In this document: positions 23,901-36,339 of the stretch, in pieces
Position numbering within the stretch: position 1 is the stretch's first letter
Layout of the letters: every line of letters begins with the position of its first letter
NCBI RefSeq assembly: GCF_000340215.1
Contig: NW_006921552.1
Span: forward strand, 186,001-250,000
Source: Pseudocercospora fijiensis CIRAD86
Lineage: Eukaryota > Ascomycota > Dothideomycetes > Mycosphaerellales > Mycosphaerellaceae
Reading direction: 5' to 3'
DNA length: 64,000 nucleotides
Program-made: the position numbers and the translations under genes
The notes under the pieces: model-generated
What the model was told of the DNA's origin: nothing
Databases searched by the model: none
The model's input: the letters and a program-made list of their open reading frames with translations, nothing else

Positions 23901-25457
23901 GGAGGTGTTATTAACGGCAGTATAGGCACTATTCGTAACATTGTCTAGGAGGACAATAGTAACGATTATAATAAGATTGTCTAGCATCTTCCTACCGTTC
24001 TACTCGTCTAGCTCGATCGATACAATAGTCCGATATTAAACGCGTAGTACGACCTAGACAACTAGTATAATCTTCTAGCCGGTGTTGTGCTAATAGTTCC
24101 CGTTCGTCGCGAATAGCTCTATAATTAGCGACAGGATGCACGTTGTGTACGAACACAATTTCCGGCTACTATTGTATACGCCGTTACTGTCTACAAGTCC
24201 TAGGGTATAACCCTAGACAAGGTTGTTCTGGATATATCTAAGAAGGACTTTACCCCTAGCCTGTCTTATATTGCTGTCTCTAGAGTACGGAACATCTATA
24301 ACCTAATGTTTGATAAGCTATTTAACTTCTATAAACGCTTTAAGCAAGGCAAGGCTTAGCGGTTAGTAATCGCTCGATACGCTAACTATATACGTCGCCG
24401 CCCTTAGCGCTTACTCCCTCCTAATAACCTTCTCTCGTCGGAAGCCCCGAATCCGGCCTAGTAGCCTTCGCGTAACAATGTTTCTAATCGTAAGGAAGTA
24501 TAGAAGAAGCGCCAAGATCAGCTAGTTCGGTAGCAGGCCGTGTAGTAAGAGCAGCGTCGACAGCAAGAGATAGCGCGCCTAAGAATAGATCTATAGGCTA
24601 TCGCTCGTACCGAGTAGATATAGAAGATTCTTTATTAGAATCTATAGCTTCCATTTAACCTTAATCGTCTAGCCCGTAACTTTACGTATACACCGCTAGA
24701 GCTATACGATTATCGCTAGCCCTTACGAGATAGAACTACTAATGCACTATTAGTTGCGGGATTAGTAGAGGCCTTTAAGTAGCAATTTCCTTAGTAGGCC
24801 CCTCTATACATCTCTTAAGGTTAATAAGGTTAATAAGGTTAATAAGGTTAACAAGGTCAACAAGGTTAATAAGGTTAACAGCTACCCGGAAATGGCGGCT
24901 ACCTAGCATATAGTCTTCCTGCAACACAGCTAGCCCTAACTAATCCGCTAGCTACAGACTTCTTTTAGCGAGTCGTAGCAAATCGGAAGCAAGTCGAGCA
25001 GGTACGAACACTACGGCAATAAGGCTAGCAGCAATCGAGTTAGCTAAGGCCGGTCGCTCCTCGAGACTATATCTCTCGCTATATATATAATTTAATGCAA
25101 CTAGGCGATATTCTCAATATTGCTTAATTAGCCCGTCGCTTTCTTAATTAGCATCCGCAGTACTAGCTCGATTATGAGTTCGAATATAGACTAGCTTTAG
25201 CACCAGGTATTACCTTATACTTCCGCCGTAGTGTTAAAGTCTTTATACGCGTAGAAGATCGCAATACACAGGAGGAAATAGCATACGAGGCGATAACCAC
25301 CTAATAGGCTGCTACGTACGACAATCCGCAGGATGTAATAGGCACCTAGGAAGCAATTGCATTATAGGAAATAGACATAGCGGCTACACAGGATAGTAAG
25401 CAAGAGGCAACTCAGCAGGAGCACTATAGTAACGAGGTTAATATAAGTAGGACTTGA
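17955..25457 (+). pseudogene. Helitron Rep-helicase (RepHel) transposase, inactivated by RIP
   Basis: A single register is kept for about 2,500 codons, from an ATA that probably was ATG (17,955) to TGA at 25,455-25,457, with many TAG/TAA stops explainable as former TGG, CAG or CAA. Order of parts: an early cysteine cluster (CX2C...CX2C near 18,600); a DUF6570-like block near residue 675 (EEMLIARVYIYVE); the Helitron Rep domain around residues 1060-1350 (FLTFSATDLQ, then a two-His site now Tyr-Asn-Tyr at 21,390-21,398, then VDYLSKYCTKQEKRS); and a PIF1-type helicase from about residue 1665 with a damaged Walker A, an intact GDFHQLLPISG motif near residue 1814 and VYKSQGITLDKVVLDI near 24,180. 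The C-terminus is Gln-rich. It would cut and unwind DNA for rolling-circle transposition. The element ends were not identified. Confidence 0.88.
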
Positions 25458-26340
25458 ATGGCTTAAGTGTATTCTGTTAAACAATAGCTGCTATAGGGCT
25501 ATAAGCGATCGCTAGTATAAGCGTGTCGCTTATATTAGCAATCCGTGCTTATAGCGACTATGTGCCGTAGCTACTGCTAATTGATAGGTTGTATGTATAC
25601 TAATGGTTTCTATAGATTAACGTGTGCTTATAAACAAGCCCTTTCAGCTTAAGTTGCGTAGAGGGTACTAACAGCTTACGTAGATTGTTATTTCGCGCTC
25701 GCCCGCTTCGCTAGACTTATTAGCACTCGTAGGGCTATAAGTATATCCTTATAGATATAGAGCGTAGAGGTATAGGTATCGATACGAAGGTTGAATATAG
25801 CGGTAGTATCGCGGTATCGCTAGGCAATAGAGTAAGCTTCGCGTAAGCCTACATTATAGTAACGTTAGAGCAAGGAAAGAAGGTAGGTACGGCTAAAAAA
25901 GGTAGGCACGGCTAGAAAAGGCAGGTATAGGAGACTTTAAAATATAGCCGGTATATATAGCCGGCATAGTAATAGGCGAAAGCCTCCTTTTAATAAATAG
26001 CCGGCGTAATAATAGTATCTTACTATAGTATAGATATTCTTTAGTAATGCCTTTACTAGCTATAGTAATCTTATAAGTAACCTAGGCCTATTACTAGTAA
26101 ATATAAGAAATATTAGGTAGGCTATACTAAACAAGCTAGTTATTTAGCAGGAAAAGGCCTACTACCGTCTCTATATGCCGGCTACGAGTGCCGGCTATCG
26201 CTCTAAATTCAACTCCGCCCTATCTCGGAGGCTAAGGTACCGAGCGGAAACCCTATAGCTTATATTTACTCGGTTGTCGCGGAGCGCTTATAGGTAAGGT
26301 ATTAGAAAAGAGTATAAAAAGTACGAGAAGAGTATCCTAG
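25458..26340. other. Non-coding RIP-mutated DNA after the Helitron frame
   Basis: Contains the Helitron 3' flank (possible terminus cgcttcgctag near 25,714, weak) and gccggc motif clusters near 25,940 and 26,180 that mark hAT DNA. No frame is sustained. Confidence 0.45.
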
Positions 26341-26939
26341 GATATAGGTCGTAAGTGAATAAGAGTAGTACGCCTAGTTATTTATATAGTACGTTACTCT
26401 ATACGACTAAGAGCCTATATTATCTTATACTTCGCTTATAAGACCTCGACTCTACTAGTATACTATCGATCTCTTCCTCGGTCGCTAATACGCTATCTTA
26501 ATTCTTCTTCGAGTTGCCGGACTTAGTACGTATCTATAGCTATACAATAGCGCTACGTATTATAGAGAATTTCTCGTTAAAGTTTCTCTCTCGTAGGCTT
26601 GCTATCTGCCTCGTAGTATAGAGGATCAAAGTGCTAATACTAAAGAATCTCCTTATAGTTAGGATGCTAGGGCTCCTTAGGACCTTTATATTTTAGGTCT
26701 AAATAGAGACGTATTATAAACGTTCTATCGCCCTTTCGCTTACTACCCGCTAGGTCGCGATATACGAAGAAACTAATCTAAATATAGCTCGTCTCTATAA
26801 TAGCCGGGTAAATATAGAGCGCTAGGTTTCTACTTCGTACCTTAGATTTAGGGACGGCGCGGAGATAAAATTAGAAATGTAGCCGGCACCTATAGCCGGT
26901 AAAAGGATGCGAAAATGGGCCTCCTCCTAGGTTAATCTA

Positions 26940-27330
26940 ACGACTAAATACAATTTCCAACTAATCCGCTATAAACCGACGCCGAATTTTAGCTAGAAGT
27001 TACATATCTTTATTTTAAAGAGTAACCCGCTTCGTATAGATAGTAAGGAGGTTTAAAAGCTTAAGCTCGGTTACGAGAAATGCCTCCGTAGCTTCCTAAA
27101 GAGCACTAATCGCCTTAGCCGTAAATCGCATACTAGACCGAAAATCTAATATAATTTCTCGGACGAGTCGCTAGAAGGGAGTCTTAGGGATTAAAAGCTC
27201 GGTCCCTCTTTTATTTTAGAAAAGCCGGATCTAGCGAAGGGCAATAGTACCTAGTTTAAAGCGCCGCTTCTTTATCGTCGAGTCCTGCCTTATTCCCTTT
27301 CTTTTAATAGAAAGATAACTTTTCTTCGCG
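26940..27330 (+). pseudogene. Diverged relative of hAT passenger gene A, fragment
   Basis: A plus-strand stretch coding NFSDESLEGSLRDQKL aligns with NFANKSLERSFTDQEL of the gene at 14,373-15,660, with further spaced matches downstream. Only this part is recognisable; flanking sequence is RIP-mutated and I cannot find its ends. It is either a duplicated gene in the hAT or part of another buried element. Confidence 0.35.
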
Positions 27331-27919
27331 ATAGTCTTCGTCCGCCTACTCTTTTTAGCCTTCTCCTATCTACCTATAGCCTTCTTGTTTTTCGGTACTG
27401 TTTTCCGAGGAACCCCCTTCCTTCGTATATACTACGGAGAGCCTTACTCTTCCGATATCTCGTTCTCGCTACGGTCTCCCTATACTTAGCTTACTTTACC
27501 CTTACCCTTTAGCCTCTAAAGATATTTATCTACGCGTTTAGGCGACGAGGGCATATCGGTAGGACCTAGAAAATTAATAAGTATATAATCGTAAGGAGAT
27601 ATTAATACTTCTTGCCTTCTAGAACAAATAGTCTTCTATTAAACCGCCTTATTAGGTTATCGTTAGATTCGAATAAAGGATAGTAGCTTAAGGAAGGGGA
27701 GGTAGCCGGCTTAGGAAGGCCCGAAGAGCCGAATCCTTAAGGCATATTTGTCTTTAAGAATATAGGGAAAGGGAAGAAGAAGAGGAAGAGCGAATAGAGA
27801 ATTAGAAATAGTCCGTAGGTAAGTAGGGTCGGTTGCTATAGCAACTAGTCTGTTTAGGTCCTAGGAATTCGAAACACATTTCGGATATATGCCGGCTATA
27901 TACGCCGGCTATATTACCT

Positions 27920-30900
27920 TATACGTAAACGCTTCGTCTCCTTAAAGCTACTCTAAGCCTATATACGTTTCCGCTTCTCGATCCGGTATCGCCTTCTACC
28001 TCCGCCCTCCTCCTCTTCGTTATCGCTAATTAGGGTTTCGCTTAGACTAAATTTCGTATTCTCTTCGCGCTCCTAGGTTTCTTCGATCTTAAGGTTTTCT
28101 AATTCCTCGATTAACTCCTTTAGTATAATCTTTAGTAACCTACCTTAGCGATTCTAGTAGAGGAGATAGTATCGGAATACTATAATAGATTCGAAGGTAG
28201 TAGGCGAGTATATTCGATTAAAGCGGCCCTAGTAACGAGCGATACTAAAAGACCTCTTATAGCCTATACCTACGCTCGGGATAGCGAGGACGTCCCGAGC
28301 GACCGACGCTATCGTTAGAAACTTAGGCTCTAACCGCTACTATATAGCGAGAATATCGTCTCCGAATTCGTCTAGAAGACCGGTAAGATCTAGAGATTAT
28401 TAGCCCTCTTTCCGAGCCTACGGGTTTATACTTACTCGCGCGCCGATAGAGATCGAACTCTTCTTTATTTACTTTAGTAGTTGCTTCCTCTTCTGCCTCT
28501 ACTTCTTACCTACGAAATAGGTATAATATCGGAGCCTTCTAAACCTTCTTTTTCTTTATAGGAGCTACATTTAGACTAGTTTCTTTCCGACGCTCGTAGA
28601 ACATCTTTTCTAGAATAGTCTAGTAATACTTCGGCTATACCTCGTCCGCCTTCTATTCCGGCCTCTGCTAGTATATATCCTTTTCTACCGGGTTAAGTAA
28701 GTACGCAACGCTATAGATATCCCCGAACGAGTTAAAGGTAGTACTATAATATTTATGCAACTTAGTATAGGAGGTATCTATAGCTTTCGTTATAGCTACT
28801 TTCTAGAGAACGCTCTTCTTAGCTAGCTTAGCTACGGTTTCCTCGAGCTCGTTAAAGAGCTAGTTATAGTACGTAAAGACAAGGTAGATCGTCGGTCCTC
28901 GGGTTCTTCTAATCGTAGTAGTAACCTTCGCGTAATACTTACTAATATCGACGAGATACTCTGCTTAGCGCTATTCGGCGGCGGTAAGGCCGAGCTACTT
29001 AATACCCTCGGAACTCTAATAGATCTCGAGAGCGGTACGTAAAGTATATCCCCTCGTAACTATATAGAAAGTCGAATCGAACCGGGTCTTAACGTCTTAG
29101 GTAAAACGGAGTAGGCGCTAAGGAGGCCGCTTTTGCTATCGCTTATTCTATACGATATTCTAGGTATCGGTTTTAGGGCGCTCGATTAGGTTCTTTTAAA
29201 TAGCCTCGAATCGGTTATATCTCTATAAGCTCGAGTTCGTATATATTGCTAGACGACGAAGCTAGAGAAAAAGAGTTAGAACTATACTAGGTTGCCGGCT
29301 ATAGGTACTAGCTACGGACAAAAGTTATACCTTATACAAAACGAAAGCGAGGCTCTCTGCCTTATCCCGTCTTATTACTGTAATAAGTTTCTCGACTTTC
29401 GACTTTGCTTTATCCTTATCTAGGATCTTCTATTAGTCGTCGTTTAATAATGCAATTTTAAGCGTCTTAAAGAGGGCTCGGATCGCGATTTGAACTATAT
29501 AAGCGAGGTAGGGAAACTTCTATAGGGATGCAACTAGTAACGACGTCGGCTCCGATTTAATAGGGCTAGGGCTATTAATAGGCTCCTCTTTATCGTTATT
29601 ATCGTACGTATTATCGTACGTATCCGGAATCGTAGCGAGCTTAATATTCGGAAGATTAAGCTAGATTGTAGACCTTGTAATCTCCTCTACGTACTCGACC
29701 CTATCGATATAATTAGTAATTTTAAAGATATATACGAGTGAATTGTATATACAACGCCTTATATAATATTCGATTATTACTAGCGTTGTCCGTAGTAATC
29801 GAGATTAGTTTCGTTATTACGCTAACCCTATCCGCTACTATATAGACAAGAGTCGCTACGTCTTTACTAGTATAGGAACCTAGAATTTCAGGGAATCCGA
29901 TTATAAGTTCCTAGAGTTTCTAATCCGAATTAATAAAGTATAGTATAATCGAGAGGAAGGAGGCTCTTATAGTCCGGCTTAACTAGCTATCGATAGCAAT
30001 AGCTACTCGGCGAGTATTACGGAGGATCTCCCGAATGTCGTCTAACGTAGCCTCTTTATTCTTTTCGAATATAATACGCTAGGTTGTCGCGCCGAGAAAT
30101 GGGGGAGGGTAGTTTATAAGATATAGGTATGTCTTCTATATAGACTCCCTTTCGTAGAAGTCTTCCGGAAGACCGTTTATAGCTAGCATTTCGTTTGCTA
30201 GTTGCTTAAAGTCTTCGGGGGAGAAATCGGTAGCCTTCAATCCTAGAGCTTCCTTAAGCGTAGCCTATAATAATTAGCTAGATCTCTACGGTTAATTTAG
30301 GTAGCCGGAATCTGTAGCCGGCAGCTATAGCCGGCAGCTATAGCCGGTATTTTAGAAGACATACCTCTTTCTAGAACGCTATATCTATATTAACTCTCCT
30401 CTCTCCTTAAGATTCCCGATACCGTTTAGAATAGAGATAGTTCGTAGGCGATAAGTTCCTATCCCCTAGTTTCGGGTATTTTAAGATTAAACCGTAGAAG
30501 TTATAGACAATTACTAGTTAACCTTTAAGTCGAGAAGTCGTATAACGGTATAATGCCCCCTCTATAAAGAACTTCTAGAATGTATCCGTTCGCTCCTTAC
30601 TCCCCTATCGTATCGAGTATTTCCGGAGTTTATACTCCTTCGAACGTAAGTATAAAGGGAACTATATCTTATAGACCTATTAATTGAACTGCTCTATATA
30701 CTCGGGTTTCTAAAGATATGCCTAGCTAGCCTTTTCGAAGATTTCCGGGTTAATACTCGATATTCTTATATCTCCGAACAACCTTCTACTTAGACTCCGT
30801 AAAGGTAAGGACTAGGTAGTAGTACCCTATAATGAATTCCTACTACTAGGATTCGGAGAGGATAAATCTAGCCCTAATCGTAGTCTAGGACTCGATAGGC

Positions 30901-30955
30901 TCGAAGGTAAGTATACGACCTCCTCTCGACGTTATCGCAATCTCGCTCGTATACT
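27920..30955 (-). pseudogene. hAT transposase, inactivated by RIP
   Basis: On the minus strand, the block ISITTDNASNN lies near 29,775-29,805; this is the conserved hAT region holding a catalytic Asp. The C-terminal hAT dimerisation domain lies near 28,140-28,320 (SVARDVLAIPS, SFSIARY, FESIIVFRYYLL). Stops are TAG/TAA at former Trp/Gln codons. The N-terminal part (30,300-30,955) is hard to read: frames shift and a gccggc cluster near 30,300-30,350 may be an intron or insert, so a BED-type zinc finger could not be confirmed. The upstream side is cut by the Gypsy insertion at 30,960. It would excise and reinsert the enclosing hAT element. Confidence 0.82.
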
Positions 30956-30959
30956 AGAC

Positions 30960-31159
30960 TGTTATAAGAAGGGTTATGTTAGCAGGTAGATAGGGTGGTA
31001 GTAGGTACAGGTAGTATTCGATAAGGATCTAGGAGGAGAGGGAGGAAGGTAGGAGAGTTAGCCTAACGCTAAGCGCTAAGCCCTGCCTAAGGCACTAAGA
31101 CCCTAGCTTTACTCGGCCTAATTATATACTAATCACGTATAGCCTCTTTAGCTCTAATA
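30960..31159 (-). repeat. 3' LTR of the minus-strand Gypsy element
   Basis: Pairs with 37,914-38,112. The LTRs differ by about ten substitutions, all CA/TA or TG/TA, and one single-base indel. Read on the minus strand it starts TGTTAGAGC and ends CTTATAACA. Confidence 0.92.
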
Positions 31160-31318
31160 CACGCTTCCCTTCTAAAGGCCGCGCCCCCGTAGCCTGCCTA
31201 TATTCTACGACCTCTATTGCCGCTAACTTAGCAAGTCTAATAAGCTGCTTAGCCCGCGCTAAATTAAACACTTAACTACCTAATTATATAACTATATCAA
31301 ACCTCACCTTCTAATACA

Positions 31319-31639
31319 ATGTCTAACTCTAACTGCGCTATCCTTGTATATAATAAAGTGAAGGGATATAAAGCTATAAGAATTAAGGACTATCGACTAA
31401 TTATAATACGAGCGCGTCTTCCCTACTGTAATAGGTAGACGTACGAGGTATTGTAGCACTACCTCCGTTCTAAGTAATATCGTATCGAGTTCTTTGCGTC
31501 TACTCTTAAAAGACCTAGCAATGTCCGCTTCCGAGGGTTGTCCGTTCCGAGGGTTGTTCTTATTATTACGAGGGCTATTATTTACTATCGTGGTTTTACT
31601 AGCCCTAATGAGTTAGGTTTAGTAGCCTTTAAGTGTTAA
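31319..31639 (+). pseudogene. Small 107-codon frame antisense to the Gypsy element, unknown
   Basis: ATG at 31,319 to TAA at 31,637-31,639, with three internal TAG/TAA that RIP could have made. The product would start MSNSNCAILVYNKVKGY and be basic, with no recognised domain. It lies between the end of pol and the 3' LTR, on the opposite strand to pol. It may be a real passenger frame or chance. Confidence 0.3.
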
Positions 31640-32344
31640 CCAATTATCTCTTTTTAAAAAACTTAGTTCTTCTAGTTTCTATAGGTAAAGGCTATTGTAA
31701 GTATAGTAGTAGAGGTTCGCCTCGCTTAAAGGGTTAGATAGATCGAGGAGTAACCTATTGTCCGTAAGATCGACCCCGGCTAGCTTAGCTCTATAGTTTT
31801 GCCCTTAGTTAGTTAGTCTATTAGTCTACTCAATCTTTTAAGCGGCTTAAGGTTTTGACTTAGCCTTAAAGTTTGATTAAAGTTTTAATCAAAGGTGCCT
31901 TAGAGTTTTAATATAGGTAAGGTTAACAATAGCAAGTAATATTAACAATAGCGACGCTAGTCGTCTTAGTGCTAACTTTACCTTCTTCTAATTTCCTTCT
32001 TTAACTAATAACAACTCGGTAACACCGTTACTAATATAGCGGTGTCCTTCCTTTCCTAAACATTAATACACTCCGTAATACTATTACTAATATAGCCTCG
32101 CCGGCCGCGCCGTCCTTGCCGATTGCCTAGGCCTCGAGGCCTCGATAGAATAAAGGAACAAGAGGGGGACCTAAGTGCTAGGAGAAGGCCTTACAGGGCG
32201 CATTAGTAAAGAGGTAGAGCCCTTAAAAGAGCGTACGATTGGTTGACGCGTCGTAGCGCGCTTATTGACACTCGGTACGCGTTTACTATAGTAGTATAGT
32301 CCTATTGTCTCTTGTTGCTAACAATTGCTTACAGCTAATTAGTT

Positions 32345-32376
32345 AGCTAATAGCACCCCGGGGGTAGCATTAATCC
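32345..32376 (-). repeat. Palindrome TAATGCTACCCC..., copy in the minus-strand Gypsy
   Basis: Read on the minus strand: TAATGCTACCCCCGGGGT. It is the sixth member of the palindrome family found between the frames of the 12.3-kb Gypsy element, and it has the same sense relative to pol. It sits just past the 3' end of pol. Confidence 0.85.
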
Positions 32377-32449
32377 TAGGCCTTAATAGTAACATTATAA
32401 GCTTTTAGTCTTCTTCTTGTTCTTTATACTAGTCTAATACTTATCTAAC

Positions 32450-35400
32450 AACTTAGTTATGTCTTTAAAAGAGTCTTTAGCTTCCTACGAGTCCTATTTA
32501 GGTGAATAGCCTTACTATCTTAGTAGGTACTCCTTCTTGCCTTGCCTAGTACGATGCTATAGGATACGTTCTATAGACTATAGCTCCTTACTATCCGCTA
32601 GTATGTCTTCGTGTTCTATAGGGGCTTTATCCCCTCCGCGTAGGTAGTACGGCTTAAGGAGGGATACATAGAAGGTATTATAGATAGTGTAATAAGGTAG
32701 GAGCTACAACTAATAGGCCTATATGCCCTTAGCCTCTCGAATGCGGAATAGGCCAATGTATCTTAGTGCGAGCTTGGGCCTTGTTTTGCTATTAGGTAAT
32801 AGGTGTTTACGGATACGGAGGTTCTTTATACTAAGCATAACTATATCGCCTTGCTTAAAGGTTATTAGTATATAGCGCTTATCGTAGTAGGTCTTTTAGT
32901 ACTCTTAAGCCTTTATTAACTTCTCGGCTATCTTAGTATAGATTTCCCGTATCTTCTAAACCCTCTTAATAGCCGCTAGTGTTTCGGGTACTTAACGCGC
33001 TTCCCTTTCCTTACGCTCGGCCTCGAGCGATAGTAGGTCTTATAGCATAGCAGCATTCTAGCCTATTATAGCTATATAGGGCGAGATCTTAGTTAATAAA
33101 TGTATACTGTTATTATACACGAATTCTGTAGGCTATAGGAGGTTAACCTAATTCTCGGGGTTCTTATTAATATAGCTGCGTAGGTACTGCTATAGGGTAG
33201 CATTCTGCCTCTCTATTTAACCGTTAGTCTATAGATAGAAGGCTATTAACAGCCGATGCTTTAGTCTTAGCTATAAGCAAATCTCGCTCTAATAGTAAGA
33301 TATAAATATCGAGCCCCTATCGGAGACTATCCCCTTAGGGGTTCCCTAATAGGTACAGAAGATGTTACTCTATAGCGCCTCTACTATATCAATAGTAGTC
33401 TAGTCTTTCCGCGCTAGGATATATCGAGCGCCTTTAGTGAATCGATCTACTACAATAAGGATAGCATTATACACGTCCTTGCTACCCCTACGTCTAGTAG
33501 GTAGAAGGCCTATAATAAAGTCTATTGTTAGCTTAGCAAATAGCGTCTTTAGAATAGGGAGCGAGGACAACTCGCCGAACGGCAAGTGCTTCGGTGCTTT
33601 AACTCGCTAGTATACTGTATAGGTCTGTATATACTCCTTTATATGCCGCTTACTATTTAGCTAGTAGTATATACGCGATAGTAACTCGTGCGACCTCTCT
33701 GTACTATAGTAACTAGCGAGCTCACTATTATAGTGCCTCTTTAAAAGCTCTTATCTAATCGATTGTTTAGCGGGGATATAGTATCTGCCTTTAAACTTTA
33801 AGTAACCTTTATCGTCGATCGACTAATTGTTGTTACTCTTGCTAGATCGAGTCGCCCGTCTACTTACAAGCTTATTAATGCGCTCGACAGCAAAGGCGTC
33901 CCTCTACTAAGCACGTAATAGCTTATCTATAAACGATTAACTATCCCTATTTGCAAGGTTATTTAATAGTACCCGTACTATCGAACGAGGTACGCATTAT
34001 ATACATCTAATAGCACTAGTAGCCGGAACTACTACAACCTCTTCTATAGTACTGTCGCTATATAGGCTATTACTATAGATAGCAATATCTTTAATCGAGT
34101 TATTATAGCTCGAGCGATCTACGTCCTTTCTAACGCGTACTAGAAGAACGACAACTCCGCTATAGTATTTGTTGCCGCCGCGGGGTCCGGAAGTCCGCTT
34201 ATCCTACGCTTGCTTATTAACAATACGGGCTATAGCAATCTTATACTATAGGGTTGGAAACAAAGAATTAATGTATTAGGTCTCGCTATCGTAATTAGGT
34301 CGCCTCGATAGGCTATCGGTAGGGTTACTTACGCCTAGCCGGTATAATATATTAAAATCAAACCCGGCGAGGTAGACGGCCTATCTAGCCTGTCGACCTA
34401 TAACCCTAGTAACCTTAGTAATGCTACGGAGGTTGTTATAGTCTATATAGACCTAAATTGTATACTAAGCACTATTAAGATAGTAGCGCTAATGCTTAAA
34501 GGCTTCGATAATAGCTAGGAGCTCTTGCTTGTAGGTCTCGTAGCGACGTTCTATATCGATTATCTTTCGTAAAAAGAAGGCAATCGGGTACTAATAGGTG
34601 TCGTTAGCCTATTGTAATATAATAGCTAATACAGCGAACTGTAAAGCGTTAGTCTCAATTCGGATCTGCTTGCTTAGTACAAAATAGCGCAATAAGGGGA
34701 CTTTAGTAAAGCGTTGCTTTAGACCGTTAAAAGCGGCTTATGTTTTGTTAGTCTACCTGAACTCTCTAGAAGGGTTTGCCTTGGTTTTAGTAAGCTTAGT
34801 TAGTAGTATTACATGCCTCGAATAACCCTTAATAAACCGACGGTAGAAGTTAGTAAAACCTAGGAACGATTAAAGCTCCTTAATAGACGTAGGAACAGGC
34901 TATTTAGTAATTGTTTTAATCCGATTAGGATTAGCCTTAACACTATTAGTTAATACGATAAAACTAAGGAAGGCTACCTCCTTAGTAGCGAAGGTGCATT
35001 TAGAAGGCTTGTAATATAGTCTATAGGCTCGTAGGCGGTCGAGGACCTTACGGACTATAGCCTAGTACTCCGCAATGTTAGGTAAGTGTATATAAACTAA
35101 GATGTTATCTAGGTAAACTATATAGAGGTGATCTAATAGGCCTAATAGGGCCCGATTGATATAGGATTAGAATATTACAGGGGCGTTCGCTAGCCTAAAT
35201 AGCATAACTAAATACTCGAAATAGCTATAACGAGTGCGAAAGGCTATCTTCTATTCGTCGCCCTTGCGGATACGGATACGATAGTACGCATCCTTAATGT
35301 CTAGTATAGTATAGTAGTAGGTACTAGAAAGGCGGTCGAGGGTCTTATTAATAAGCGGGAGTAGACAGCGGTCTTTAATAGTAATAGCGTTAAGCCCTCT

Positions 35401-36320
35401 ATAATCAATATATAAACGTAGGCCGCTATCCTTTTTTAGCACGAACAGGATAGGTGCACTAGCAGGGCTGTTACTATATCGGATTCGACTATTAGCTAGG
35501 TTTTCCTCTAGGTACTTACGTAGTATAGCAAGCTCTCGTTTACTAAGGTTGTAGAGGGGTCTAAAAGGAACCTCCTTGCCCTCTATAATATTAATCTTAT
35601 AATCCGTCTCTTTGAATATAGGCAATGTCGATACTAGGTAGTGTTTGAATACATTAATATAGGTTTCTCGAATAGGTACTAGTATACGAGAGAGCTAATT
35701 AGGGTCTATGCTATTAGGGGGTACAGGTTTATCGTTATCTCTACCGAGAAGATTAGCTATCGGATTAGCTAAGGCAGGTATTAGGTTGCTAATAAACAGG
35801 ACCCTAATATCGTTAGGGCACTCGCTAATATTAATGTATTTAATGTCCTCTTTCCTAGCGATTCTAAATCGCTACTTCTAGAGGCCTAGGTCTATAGCTA
35901 TAGCGTAGTACTTAAGAACAGGGTTGCTAATAACAATAGTAGCTCCCCTATGTAGGTTGTCTATATCTACTACGTAAGTAGTAAAGTCTAGTAGGCGTTT
36001 ATTTCCGAGGTCGTCCTTTAGAGCTATAGGAATATAGTAGGCTCTATAGGTTAAGTGCCGAGCGTTATTAAACTAAGTAAGGGTTAGCAGGTTAGTCTTC
36101 GGTAGTTGTCGAAGGTCTAATTGCTTAGCTAGGCGATAGCTAATAAGGGCACTAACTGAATTTCCTAGATCTAGTATAACCTTAGTTTAATAGGTAGTGC
36201 CCTTCGTATCCTATACAAGGCAGGAGCGTATTATAGCTAGTACAATGTCGATAGTCTTACGCCGCACGAGGCTAATAGTTAGTACGGCGCTTACTCTTTT
36301 TTCGAAGGTTAGCCTATAGG
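32450..36320 (-). pseudogene. Gypsy pol: protease, reverse transcriptase, RNase H, integrase
   Basis: Minus strand, one register. The protease-like motif VILDLGNSVSALIS is near 36,130-36,180. The reverse transcriptase core is 34,900-35,630 ([28 protein letters not shown]). The catalytic YLDD is now YLDN near 35,105-35,118, a change RIP explains (TGAC to TAAC). RNase H follows at about 34,100-34,600. The integrase core is about 33,050-33,600 (LTIDFIIGLLP, VVDRFTKGARYI). Two ORFs escape stops (35,251-35,625 and 33,400-33,585), the rest is riddled with TAG/TAA. Its role was copying element RNA to DNA and inserting it. Pol is in a different frame from gag (-1 relative). Confidence 0.9.
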
Positions 36321-36339
36321 GGTAGCGTTAGCCGCTAAG

